Origin: Prostheceraeus crozeri | Taxonomy: Eukaryota > Platyhelminthes > Polycladida > Euryleptidae | Length of the DNA stretch: 64,000 nucleotides | Assembly (NCBI GenBank): GCA_907163375.1 | Contig: CAJQUW010006392.1 | Span: 57,669-121,668, forward strand | Reading direction: 5' to 3' | In this document: in pieces, positions 53,870 to 64,000 of the stretch | How positions within the stretch are numbered: the first letter of the stretch is position 1 | How the letters are laid out: every line of letters begins with the position of its first letter | Notes under the pieces: model-generated | What the model was told of the DNA's origin: nothing | The model's input: the letters and a program-made list of their open reading frames with translations, nothing else | Databases searched by the model: none | Position numbers and translations under genes: made by a program

Positions 53870-54638
53870 CTGAAATACAAAATGAAAATATTCATACAGA
53901 GCAACCACAAGATTGTCGTAATTGATGCATACAAATTTCCATTCCAAAACTTTGAGACACTGACATTTGACTGAGCTGTGCAAATCGAGTGCTTCCTAAA
54001 ATACAGTGAAGCAGAAGCAGCATGATCATTGTCTTTGATTATGACATTTCCTGTTCCAGTGGCAGATAGTTTGTGATATGACCATGCTTATGAAAATACA
54101 CTTATTTCTAAGGCTGAGCATTAAAGTAGTAACCCATCGAATTGCTAATTTAATGAACTCTACCTCTCCACGGATGTCATGACACGGATGATTCGCAAAA
54201 TACTATTCTTTCTTCTGTATTGCTATCATAAGCAGTCGATTCCGTGTGAATTTTCCAAAAGTGTAAAAACTTACATATACTGCTGATGACTTCCTAGATG
54301 GTACAGGGAACGCAAAACCAGCCCTTTGAAGGACTAATTTCATTTTATTTTCAATATGTATTACATTATTCGTTTGCGCTAATTTTTTTTTGGTTGCAGT
54401 CTACTCATTTATTTTAAACTAGTTTCTTGTGACTATCAATTTTATTTATTTATTCAGATATTAATTCTTTTACCTAATAATTTTCATTTGTGCTGCCTAC
54501 TTCCTTTTTTTAAATTAATTAATTTATTCATTCATTCAATTTTTTCCCTATTATTTTTTTCTTTTGTTACAATTTCAATATTCCATTACAGTCGTACTTC
54601 ACTAATCAATTTCGGCAGTTAATCCTTCAGAATTTATT
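53870..54638. other. Intronic or intergenic AT-rich sequence
   Basis: TTTATTTATT-type low complexity dominates near 54340-54560. No exon with convincing splice sites was found. Probably intron of the minus-strand gene. Confidence 0.4.
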
Positions 54639-54965
54639 AGTAGTAATCCCATCCCAGACGCAAGTCCAAAATGTGCAACGATGAGTCATCGTGCTGACTC
54701 AGCCCCCCCCCTCTGGCGAGAGGAAGGAAGTGGCCAAGGATGTGGTGGGAGGAATGGGTCCGAGAAGAGAAAACTGGTCCCTACCCCCCCCCCCTCTGGA
54801 AGGAAGCAGTTTTCCGGTAAGGGAAGGAAGGTAATAGGAATGTGGGAGGGATAGAGTGAGGAAAGGGTGGGTGTTGGTGGTGTTTGGGATGAGAAAAGTT
54901 GGAAATCGTCATAAAGAAGGGTTCGGATGTGAAAGTGGGGTTTAGATTTGGAATCTGCGAGAAAT
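54639..54965. repeat. Left terminal repeat of copy C
   Basis: AP-1 type sites TGAGTCA (54682-54688) and TGACTCA (54695-54701) occupy the same tip positions as in B. C runs follow near 54703 and 54784. Confidence 0.8.
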
Positions 54966-57900
54966 GTTGGGTATCAATAAGGTAGACAGTAGCACGGGAG
55001 AAGTAGAGTCCACTGTGACCATTAGGATAGCCTCCTGTGCTGCTGATCTCATAGGTGATGTAAACGAGTGGATAGAGAGACATGCGAACTATCTGGTCAG
55101 CAACTTAAATAAATTTAATGAAAGGGACAGCGGACTGGTGTTTGATCGGATAGAGAAGGTAGACATTAAAATCAATCTTTTAGAAAATTTACCAGGGAGT
55201 GGTTGTTTCACCCTCCCCAAAGCACTGGCTGACAAAAAAGGCTGTCGTCAATGTAGAGTGTCAGTCCCAGTGTTTCAAGTATGCCGTCCTCTCCATTCTT
55301 CACTATAATGATATAGGTATACATCGTCAAAGAGTCGCCAAGTATTGTGAATGGGAGGATGAGCTTAAGTTTGATGGGTTAGATGTCAACACATTAGATT
55401 TTAAAGGCATCGCCCAATTTGAAAAATTCAACAACATTAAGATCGTCGTCCATCTCTGGGAAAAAGGTCTGAAGGGCATTAGGTATAATAATCGCCAAAG
55501 TAACTTCGACCGGGTTGTCAATCTTCTCCTAGTCTATAGCGACAACCACCCAGATTGGCATTATTGTGGCATTCCTAAAATTTCAAAGTTATACCATCAT
55601 CAAGCAACCTATAGGGATAATTTTTATTACTGTGATCGCTGCACACGGCGTTTCACATCTAAAGCATATTTTGGACAGCATTACGAGTGGTGCTCTCGGG
55701 GTAAGCTTCAAATGGAAGTCATGTCCAAAGATACATTTTATAGGTATGAGGAAAACGACAATGACCTCAATCCCATATGTGCCATCTATGCGGACATTGA
55801 ATGTTATATTGAACAAGACGACCTAAGTCATGAGCCAGCAGCCATTGCCTGTTATGAAGTTTGGCATCCATATTATAGGAATCAAAATAAGATGCATGTG
55901 TGGCGAGGAGTGCGTTGAAAACTTCCTCAACTTTTTAGATAGGAAAGCCCGTTTTCATCAACGCTATGAAACGGAGCTGACTAGGAAACCCATGTGCTTC
56001 ACAGAAGCCGATAAAATCAAGTTTGATAGGACCACGGAATGTCCCCGCTGCTGTTCATCCTTTGATGATCAGCAACATAATAAAGTGAGGGACCATTGCC
56101 ATCTCAGTGGTAAATTTAGGTCTGCCTTATGCAGTAAATGTAACATGAAACTTAGGCTCAAACGGCGAACGCTCCCCGTCATCTTTCATAACTTTAAATG
56201 TTATGATGCTCACATCATCATTCGCCATGGATTCGGTAAAATGAAATCCTGGTCATCTAAAGTAATTGCTTAAAGTAAGGAAAAATTTATGTGCATCACT
56301 GCTAAAGTCCAAGTCGATAAGACGAAGGAGGGGAAGCCTGTCTTCTATGACATAAAGTTTTTAGACAGTTTCCAGTTTATGTCTTCTTTAGCCGCGTTGG
56401 CTAATAATTTAGAAACACTTCCCCTCACTCAACATTTAAAGAAAGACTATCCCAACATAAGTGACAGTCTGATACGACGGAAAGGGGTGTTTCCTTATAG
56501 TTATTTTAGTTCAATGGATACATTGAAAGAAACATCCCTTCCGTCCTTCGATAAATTTAAAAATGATTTGACGGACGAGGACTGTTCGCTGGATGATTAT
56601 AGGCATGCAGAGCAAGCATGGTTAGAATTTAGGTGTCGCACTTTTGGTGACTACATGCTTGCCTACTTAAAATTAGACGTCTATCTTTTGGCTGACGTGT
56701 TTGAGACTTTTAGGAAAGTCACATTAGAACAGAACGCCTTAGACCCGTCCATTTTGTTAGTCTGCCGGGTCTGTCCTATCAGTCAGCCTTCAAGATGACG
56801 AAAGAGAGAATACGTTTACTGCAAGATGCAGAAATGTACACGCTATTTGAACGTGGTATTAGGAGGGGCTTAACATTTGTCAACAAACATGTTGTAAACA
56901 CCACCCAAGACATAGGATCGACCACGCATTTAATGTACATAGACCAAAATAATTTGTATGGGAGTGCATTATCCAAGCCTTTGCCACAGTCTGACTTCCA
57001 ATGGGTAGAACCCCATGACATTAAATACTTCTCCAATCCAGCACACATCATGGCACTGGGAGATGAGGCCGACATAGGTTATTTATTTGAAGTCGACCTC
57101 ATCTATCCAGACTGTATTAAGAATAGGACCGTTGATTTTCCTCTCGCACTCGAATCTGGCATAGTCAGTCCAGATATGTTCTCTCCCTTCATGAAACAAC
57201 ACAATAAGCAGTGTAAGGTGGAAAATGACTTATACTATAAACCGACTGGGAAGTTTTTGCTCACCCAATTGAACAAGCAGCATTACATCGTGCACTATTC
57301 CATCCTCAAATTCTATCTAGGTATGGGGATGCAACTTGACAAAGTCCATCTCGCTATCCAGTTTAGGCAGAAACCCTTTCTAAAACCGTATATAGAATTT
57401 AATAGTAAGAAACGGGCTGAATCCAAGAATCCTTTCGAAAAGGACTTCTTTCAATTTAAGAATAATGCCCTCTTTGGCAAAACTATGGAGGATGTTAAAA
57501 AGTGCATGGACTATCGTATCGTAACTGATACGGAAACGAGTATCAAGTTATGTCGCTCGCCGTTGTTTTGCCACCATGATGTCATTTCCGAGGACATCAC
57601 TGGTTTTAAAATGTTAAAATCTAAAGTAGAACTTTGCAAGCCCATTTATGTCGGTCAAGCTGTCTTGGATCACTTCAAGTTATAAATGTACAACTTATTT
57701 TACTACACTTTTAAAACGTGTCCATTGATCCAACATGTGGAATTAGTAGTAGGCGATACAGACAGCTTCTTCCTAGCTTTGACAACCACAAGCTAAGTCA
57801 AGCAGAAAGACATTTTAAAATATTTAGCACCCAAGTTTGATAGTTCCAACTATCCCACTGACCATACGCTTTACTCTACCTCAAATAAAGCGAAGCTTGG

Positions 57901-58285
57901 CTGCTTCAAGGATGAGTGTGCCGGCAAACAGATAGAGGAGATGATCTTGCTTCACCCCAAGATGTACTCCATGAAGCTAAAATCCTCAGAGCTTTCTATA
58001 AAACTGGTGAAAGGCATCTCGAAGTTAATCGTTAGAAAAATGACACATAGGGACTATCAACATGCCTTAGATTCACTTAAAATTAAAAAAGTAGAAATGA
58101 CCATTTTAAAATCACAGTCGCATCAAGTCAGAACAACGACGTTTAGGAAACGAGGTCTCTCAGCTTGCGAAGACAAGCAATGCTGGATGAGTCCTAACCA
58201 CTCATTACGATATGGCCATCCAGACACTCATCTACCTCCACCCAAGAGACAGAAACTTTCTCTTCCTCCGTCCGGCGATGTATGA
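54966..58285 (+). pseudogene. Family B DNA polymerase, copy C (partial, broken)
   Basis: Polymerase sequence from the region upstream of the exonuclease to the C-terminus, with the same motifs as copy B (ADIECYIE, IDQNNLYG, NALFGKTMED). The C-terminus is the best view of the protein end: a basic, proline-rich LPPPKRQKLSLPP that looks like a nuclear localisation signal. Several breaks. Confidence 0.85.
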
Positions 58286-58659
58286 TGATGAATGCTTCCT
58301 CTCTGTTGTGGTTGATGTTTTGCTTTTTCGCTCCATGGAGTTTTCTATGGGGTGTTGTGAGTGGGTGCCTTGTAACATGCGTCCAACGCCTGATCACTTC
58401 ATATCATGACTTGCATATCAACTGGTTTTTCCTGACTTTGTTTTGTCCCTGCACATGAGTGACTTTGTTTTCTCCCTGTACATGAGTGACTTTGTTTTCT
58501 CCGGTGGTGTGAGATATAAAAACTTTGTTTTCTGCTACCGTCAGTATTAACTATGTGTGACTGTGATGAAATGTCTTTCATTCAATAACATATCATGTAC
58601 AGACTGTCTCGTTTTTCTTTTGACATAAAGATGAGATTCTCACTCAATAGACAGAAGTA

Positions 58660-59110
58660 AAAAGTTTGATCATTTTGTAAGATGGGTTAGAAATAAAGTT
58701 GATGATTGTAAAGTTAGCAAAAAAGTTATATCCATGTCGCCGTTTGTAAGATAGGTGAAATATAAATAAAGTCAGAATCACTTCACTGTTTGTAAAGTTA
58801 GAAATAAAGTTGACGTTTGTAAAGTTAGAAATAAAGTTGATGATTGTAAAGTTAGAAATAAAGTTATCAGCATGTCGCTGTTTGTAAGATAGGTGAAATA
58901 TAAATGAAGTCAGAATCACTTCACTGTTTGTACAGTTAGAAATAAAGTTGACGTTTGTAAAGTTAGAAATAAAGTTGATGATTGTAAAGTTAGAAATAAA
59001 GTTATCACCATGTCGCTGTTTGTACGATAGGTGAAATATAAATGAAGTTATAAGTATTTCACTGTTTGCAAGATAGGTAAAGTATAAAATAAAGTCAAAA
59101 CCATGTTAAA
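58660..59110 (+). repeat. Tandem repeats rich in AATAAA, copy C
   Basis: Same units as in copy A, with more repeats: AAAGTTAGAAATAAAGTTGA and GATAGGTGAAATATAAATGA. Confidence 0.75.
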
Positions 59111-59119
59111 GTTTGTAAG

Positions 59120-59475
59120 TTATCATCCTCACCAACGAATGTAACATCATGACAATTTCTTCGGCTTATGAAACATCAACCACTTTGCTGACTCATGTCT
59201 ATAAATAGCTGTGACTCATGAAGTGGTAAGGCGTTAGTCAGCTAGATAAGAATCTAATCAGTCTTGTTCAACCATTTCACCGACACGTGTGTGTGTGGGC
59301 GCGTCATTCAACATCGACGACGCCTCATGTCAGACAGCGTGACCTTTTCACCGACATGTGTGTGTGGGTGTTATTTATCAGACAAAGCGATGACGCCTCA
59401 CATCAGACAGCGTCACCCTTTTACCGACAAGAGTGTAGGCGATAGTCCATTGCGATGACTCATTCAAAACACATC
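59120..59475. promoter_or_regulatory. Control region, copy C
   Basis: TATAAATAG at 59200-59208 between AP-1 type TGACTCA sites, then repeated TTTCACCGACA.GTGTG and CATCAGACAGCGT blocks, with a CACGTG box near 59283. Confidence 0.45.
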
Positions 59476-59481
59476 ATGTGA

Positions 59482-60000
59482 TTAACACGATTCTATTAAC
59501 TGTGACTCATACAGATAACGCATTAAAGATTTAACAATGGCAGATACTTTACTGATATCACGTAAACCAGTCATGATACAATGTCCGTTGTGAAACACTG
59601 CAATATGTACAGGATGCCACTTCCGAATCAGAGAAGCAGAAAAGAGTTCAGTTTCATAAAATATACAATGATTGCTGGTTTTAATGTTGGTTTCAGTCTT
59701 CAATTGAACAGACACTACTATATTCTTCAATGTCCGGGGACTGAGGCGTAGATGAGTCATGAATGTTTGCATTTTCTTGACGACTTCGTAACACATGGAC
59801 TGCATCACGAAATGAGAAAGGTTTCCTAGGACTTGGATTTTGCCGCAGCGAAAGATTTGAAGATTTCGATAGTTGCTCATGCGAATGACCAACATTTGCG
59901 GATGACCGCGATGATAGACTGAATAGGGAAGATGGGTATGCAACTGTTCTAAATCGATGTCTCTTCTGAGATTCATGGTGTTGATGAGCGGATTGGGAGC
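59482..60000 (-). CDS. TBP-like protein, copy C
   Basis: Both lobes are present and match copy B (RCGKIQVLGN; FYETELFSASLI; FHNGHCIMTGL). In this copy the second lobe reads ELFS where TBP and the other copies have ELFP. Confidence 0.58.
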   Translation of the reverse strand, partial: APNPLINTMNLRRDIDLEQLHTHLPYSVYHRGHPQMLVIRMSNYRNLQIFRCGKIQVLGNLSHFVMQSMCYEVVKKMQTFMTHLRLSPRTLKNIVVSVQLKTETNIKTSNHCIFYETELFSASLIRKWHPVHIAVFHNGHCIMTGLRDISKVSAIVKSLMRYLYESQLIESC

Positions 60001-60292
60001 ATGACTCACAAATGACATGAGGGTTGAGTGAACTTCCCTTTTATACTTTTCCCATGAGGGTTTTGGAATCACGATGTATCAGTGATCATTATGTAGAATC
60101 ATCTCTTGAATGCGAATAAATACAATGCCGTCTCCTACGTTAATGACACGACAAGAGTTGGATAGGATAGCGCGATGTAACCATCGTATTTGAAAGCGTT
60201 ATAGAGTTATCTGAAGGTGACGCTTCGTATCATGAAATGTAACACACTGACTTTTCCATGATACATAGAGGCATGCTGATAATTTCCACATG
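60001..60292 (-). pseudogene. ORF U, copy C
   Basis: Counterpart of 10931-11209, with the candidate TATAAAAGGG at 60036-60045 (minus strand). Broken. Confidence 0.4.
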
Positions 60293-60447
60293 TTTAAAAC
60301 CTGAGTGAAGAAGGGTATGCTTAAGAAAGAAGGAGAGAGTCATGTTCATGTGTGGCATGGTGAGTGTACATTTTCTTTCTTGATACGGTGGCCGTTAGGC
60401 CGTGTTCTCATAAAGACCGATGGTGCGTTCTCAGTGTGTGGAGAATG

Positions 60448-61043
60448 TTACTGTAGTTGATCATCATCAACATGGACATCATTTTTAAAGGTGATGGAGA
60501 CAAGATAGGGATTCAACGTATACAACTTTCCGTCCTTGCGCGGACCCATGTAGATGGTTTGAATTTTAATTTCGAAGGAGTAGAATCCTTTTCCCAAAAT
60601 GGGGAGGGGTTTGGAATTGAGTAAGTCGAATTCGCTGCCCTCCTTTTCATGGATGATGAGACACTGTCTATCCATATGAACATACATGTATCGTCTTTCC
60701 ATGATGGGCACTTGTGACCACTTCCCATTGTGTCGAACAATTTCTTTGGGAAAGGTGAGATTTTCTTTCAGGAATGTTTCAAGAGTATTGAATTGTAACC
60801 GTGTCCAATAGTCTAACGGCACACACACGGCCAGTCCATACTTTGTTGACATAACCTTTAGATAATCTTTCCGATGACTTGGAGTTTTTATGGTCACGGC
60901 TTCTCCATGATGAGTTATCTTTTGATTGAAAGCATTTTGACCGATCCTAAAGTAAGGGAGTTCAGTGTACCCAGTGCGAGAGCAGAGGAGTTGATGACTT
61001 CGAGCAACTGCATGGTTAGCGTAAGGACGGAAATGATTGCCAT
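60448..61043 (-). pseudogene. Family Y protein Y2, copy C
   Basis: Counterpart of 11361-11957 with LGKGFYSFEIKI and the acidic HVDDDQLQ tail. About one break. Confidence 0.55.
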
Positions 61044-61317
61044 GAGCTCAGTCGTCCGTTTTATAATCAGACCTAGCTCCAATCACATGCGTTTCCCTTT
61101 TCACGTTTTCCCTGTCTTTGTTACGTGACAAAGGGTTATCACACGTGAACGCTTGACTGCGTGGGTGGAAACCTTTCCGATTTATACACAAAGTCGTTCT
61201 AGTCCTCACAGAGACTTTAGTGACATACCCCTTTTCTCGAACAAAGACGCATTCATTTATCTAACAAAGAGCCTGATAGCAATGTACAAAGCGCAATGAC
61301 TCATGTTGTGACACGCC

Positions 61318-62010
61318 TCATGTGCGACGACGTTTAGGTTTGGTGACAGGTTCTTGACACTCTTTGACACAAGATTCAATGACTTTCTCAATGTGATCAA
61401 GTCCTGTTAACTCAGGTTGATGATGAATTTGAGCAATGCGCAAATTGAGAGAAATCAAATTACCGTCAGATTGATGAGGTTCCACATAAACAGCAGGCAC
61501 CTCAATATGAAAGGAATAAAAGCCTGCACCTAGCGATGACAATTCTGTTTCAACTTACTGTTCAACTGTCACTCCTGAAGTGACTTTACAATACTTGCTT
61601 TGCAAAATATAGCAGCGAGTGCCGCGATACAAAGGTTTATAATAAGAAGTTTTCTTTTCTGGCCACAACTGTAATAGCTCAGTAGGAATAAGAGCCTTTT
61701 GCCTCACAACGTCTTCTAAAATGTCAAGCTGCTAACGCAACCAATTATCAATAGGGATGCTCAGGTTTTGACCGCAACGATTTACTTGCGTATCCACTTT
61801 TGGTAAGTATACCGCTGGCGTTTGAAGATAGAGTCGAACACCGTTGTAGCGCACTTGTTGTTTGTAGGTAGGATAGCCGTGAATTACCTTTTCAATTTTC
61901 GGATTCCACAGCTCGAGATGTTGAGGATTCAGTGATGCTGCAGTTGGAGTAGGATTCATGGCCATGGTAGTCTGTAACGAAAGAATACAACTAAGTACAT
62001 TCATGATCAT
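61318..62010 (-). pseudogene. Family Y protein Y1, copy C
   Basis: Counterpart of 13666-14402 with LSIPIDNWLR and LGAGFYSFHIEV. Broken at more than one point. Confidence 0.55.
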
Positions 62011-62088
62011 CAGAGAAAAGAAAATTGTTAGCTTAGCAGTGACATATGAGGTGGTCCTTAAGAGAACCTTTTGGGGCGTTCACAAGAT

Positions 62089-62325
62089 TTAAAACTTATC
62101 ACCAAAGTCTAAGTCTTCTTCATCGTCCAGTAAATTAAATGTCTTGGGCTCAGGACCCGAATTAAGTTTCAATTCCCTAAAAGACTGAAAGGTAAAGCGT
62201 CTAGGTGGTGGAGGCGGCGGTGGTGGTGGTGATGGTTCAACAAAATAAGCTTGTACAATCATCGGCCACACACTCTCCTGCGTCTCTCTTCTAAAATGCT
62301 GGTAAGGTTTAGGCCACACAGTCAT
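62089..62325 (-). CDS. Proline-rich protein with acidic tail, copy C
   Basis: Start MTVWPKPYQHF at 62325. The proline run is longer than in copy A, the acidic end is EEDLDFGDKF. A short direct duplication (CACTTGTAAATTTTCAAACA) lies just upstream of the start. Confidence 0.5.
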   Translation of the reverse strand: MTVWPKPYQHFRRETQESVWPMIVQAYFVEPSPPPPPPPPPRRFTFQSFRELKLNSGPEPKTFNLLDDEEDLDFGDKF

Positions 62326-62478
62326 GATACTCACTTGTAAATTTTCAAACAGGATTGACACTTGTAAATTTTCAAACAGGATTGAATCAGACAGAATTGA
62401 GACGGACAATGGCTTGAGCAAGTTACACACGCTTTCCAAGTCAAGAGAATGAAATGAAGAGAAAATGGGGAGAGTCTG

Positions 62479-62486
62479 CTTTTATA
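62479..62486 (-). promoter_or_regulatory. TATA box of the proline-rich gene, copy C
   Basis: TATAAAAG on the minus strand with CCAAT (GAGCCAATCAGAG) upstream, as in A and B. Confidence 0.55.
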
Positions 62487-62623
62487 GTCTCCTGAGAATC
62501 CCATTTGACACTATGAGAGCCAATCAGAGACTTCCGTTTCTCCCCTGACTTCGCTGCGGCAGGGAAAAAGAGGCACGCAGACGACTGACTCATGAATGCT
62601 TTTCCCAAATCTTGTATTCAAAT

Positions 62624-63115
62624 CTAGTTTAGCACATTGAGTTGAATATGAATGTGTTTTATGCGACATAAGAGCAAGTTGGATCCATGCTCATGAAATG
62701 AATCTAGTCGAGATGCAATTTTCGCCATGTGTCGCTGATAGAAATCTTTGGGATCATGCATCGTCTCTGCAGAATAAGATGCAAAATGAAACACTACACG
62801 TTCACCTGCATGTTCATCAGTCACTTTCTCAAATTCAATCTCCGCAACTAATCGTCCTTTCACATCTTTATTTATCAAACTGTCCATGAGCTGTTGGAAA
62901 ACGAAGTAACTTTTAGCGATAGCAAATTCTAAGTCTGCCTTTTCATGATGAAATGAGATGATGTAGTCCCTAATCACACCACGAAGACTTTGTCGACGAA
63001 AACGTAGTGAACAAAATTCATTCGTAAACTCTACTGCTTCTGTCATCTTTCTTCCTTTCACTTTGGAGAAATAGCATGAATGACATTCAGGTGCAACATG
63101 ACACGCTGATTCCAA
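62624..63115 (-). CDS. Family X protein X1, copy C
   Basis: An open frame of up to 163 residues equal to X1 of copy A, with QSLRGVIRDYIISF, FHFASYSAET and DFYQRHMAKIASRLDSF. It is the cleanest version for motif work together with copy A. Confidence 0.65.
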   Translation of the reverse strand: MESACHVAPECHSCYFSKVKGRKMTEAVEFTNEFCSLRFRRQSLRGVIRDYIISFHHEKADLEFAIAKSYFVFQQLMDSLINKDVKGRLVAEIEFEKVTDEHAGERVVFHFASYSAETMHDPKDFYQRHMAKIASRLDSFHEHGSNLLLCRIKHIHIQLNVLN

Positions 63116-63119
63116 ATTT

Positions 63120-64000
63120 GGTCTCTGTTTTCCCGCCCGAGGCTTGGTTCACCCGCTAGAGCGATTTTCGTAAATATTCTAACTCTGTCGGTTTTTCGCC
63201 AATGTCCCAAATTTTCAATAACATCTCACCTCTATACGAAGGCAGATAGGAACAAGCCGTGTTTTTCACTGATTTTGTCTCATTCTTGGCTTTCAAATGA
63301 GCTATTGCACGACTTTCTACGATCCCTACAACCAAAGTTGGAAGTCTGACAGGGGGGGTACGTCGTCAAAACTTTTTCGACTCCGACGTCGCTGGAAACA
63401 TCCTTCCTAAACCAAAATTGGCCGAAAGTTCCGAATTTGCACTCCACTTTCCCATCCGAGCACTCCTTCATGCCGAAAAACGACTTTTCTCATCCCAAAA
63501 CATCCAACACCTGACTTTTCCAACTCTGACGTTTTCCTGCCATTTTCTTCCCTCAACCCAGGAAAATAGGACCAAACTGAGCTTTCCACTGCATTTTTCT
63601 CACTCTTAGCTTTCAAATGAGCTATTGCACGACTTTCTACGATCTCTAACACCAAAGTTGGAAAATCGTTGCCGAGGGGCAGTCAGAACTTTTTTCTCCG
63701 ATGTCGCTGGAAACATCCTTCCTAACCCAAAAGTTCACGTAGATTCCGAATCTGGGCTCCGTTTTCCCATCCGAGGTCTCCTTCATGACGAGAAACGACA
63801 TTTCTCATCCGAAAACCACCAAAACCCGCCCTTTTCCATTTCTGCCGCTCCACCCCTTGCTTCTCAGGAAAACTCCTCCCTGCCTTCCATCCCCACCCAA
63901 CATTTCACGCAGATTCCAAATCTAAACTCCACTTTCAGAGACGAACCCTCCTTCATGACGATTTCAAACTTTTCTCATCCCAAACACCACCAACACCCAC
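63120..64000. repeat. Right terminal modules of copy C (partial)
   Basis: At least three modules (GCTATTGCACGACTTTC, GAAACATCCTTCCTAA, TTTTCTCATCCCAAAAC) continue to the window edge. Confidence 0.75.

Larger units (their letters stand above)
54639..64000 (+). mobile_element. Polinton-like element, copy C, partial, runs off the window (fossil)
   Basis: The left terminus AGTAGTAATCCCATCCCAGACG is at 54639. Parts present: left terminal repeat, the C-terminal two-thirds of the polymerase, AATAAA array, control region, TBP-like gene, U, Y2, Y1, proline-rich gene, X1 and part of the right terminal repeat. It is in the same orientation as copy A. Compared with B it is a reduced copy with several breaks. 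The right end lies outside the window. Confidence 0.82.

Overview
The window is animal nuclear DNA, most likely from a marine invertebrate. It holds a class A GPCR relic, an exon with a canonical splice acceptor, a LINE, a Penelope-like retroelement, Tc1, piggyBac and Crypton transposons and many MITEs. I cannot name the species. Ordinary host coding sequence is almost absent: one GPCR pseudogene (about 25.1-26.1 kb) and one terminal exon (about 53.5-53.9 kb).

Three related copies of a large Polinton-like, virus-derived element dominate. Copy A (about 0.4-16.3 kb) and copy C (54.6 kb to past the right edge) lie in one orientation and copy B (28,562-45,879) in the other. B shows both ends: inverted repeats of roughly 0.77 kb, AG...CT termini and a flanking CTCTCT on each side, total about 17.3 kb. 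The shared gene set is a protein-primed family B DNA polymerase with zinc fingers; a protein resembling the two-lobed TATA-binding protein core; a DEDDh exonuclease-like protein; a RING-like mini-protein; a proline-rich protein with an acidic, Phe-ending tail; a three-member paralogous family ('X'); and a two-member paralogous family ('Y'). I recognise no integrase, capsid, packaging ATPase or protease, so the element looks like an unusual relative of Polintons/adintoviruses. It uses animal-type signals: conserved TATA boxes, CCAAT motifs, AP-1/MARE sites in the termini and control region, splice consensus sites around the polymerase N-terminal blocks, and arrays of AATAAA repeats downstream of genes. 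All three copies are treated as fossils.

Between A and B (16.3-28.5 kb) are a nested hairpin MITE, two Penelope-like pieces head to head, one of them interrupted by an apparently intact Tc1 transposon and two MITEs, two minisatellites, the GPCR relic flanked by two copies of a dispersed repeat, and a duplicated 0.32-kb direct repeat.

Between B and C (45.9-54.6 kb) are a CT microsatellite, a Crypton tyrosine-recombinase transposon split by a core-deleted piggyBac with perfect 34-bp ends and TTAA duplications, a non-autonomous TTAA MITE, two further inverted-repeat elements, a LINE C-terminal scrap and the host exon.

How the parts fit: in the Polinton-like element the polymerase, a possible proofreading-type nuclease and a possible acidic-tailed DNA-binding protein would serve replication, while the TBP-like protein together with conserved TATA boxes suggests the element steers its own transcription. 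These functional links are inference from sequence patterns read by eye; no database search was run.
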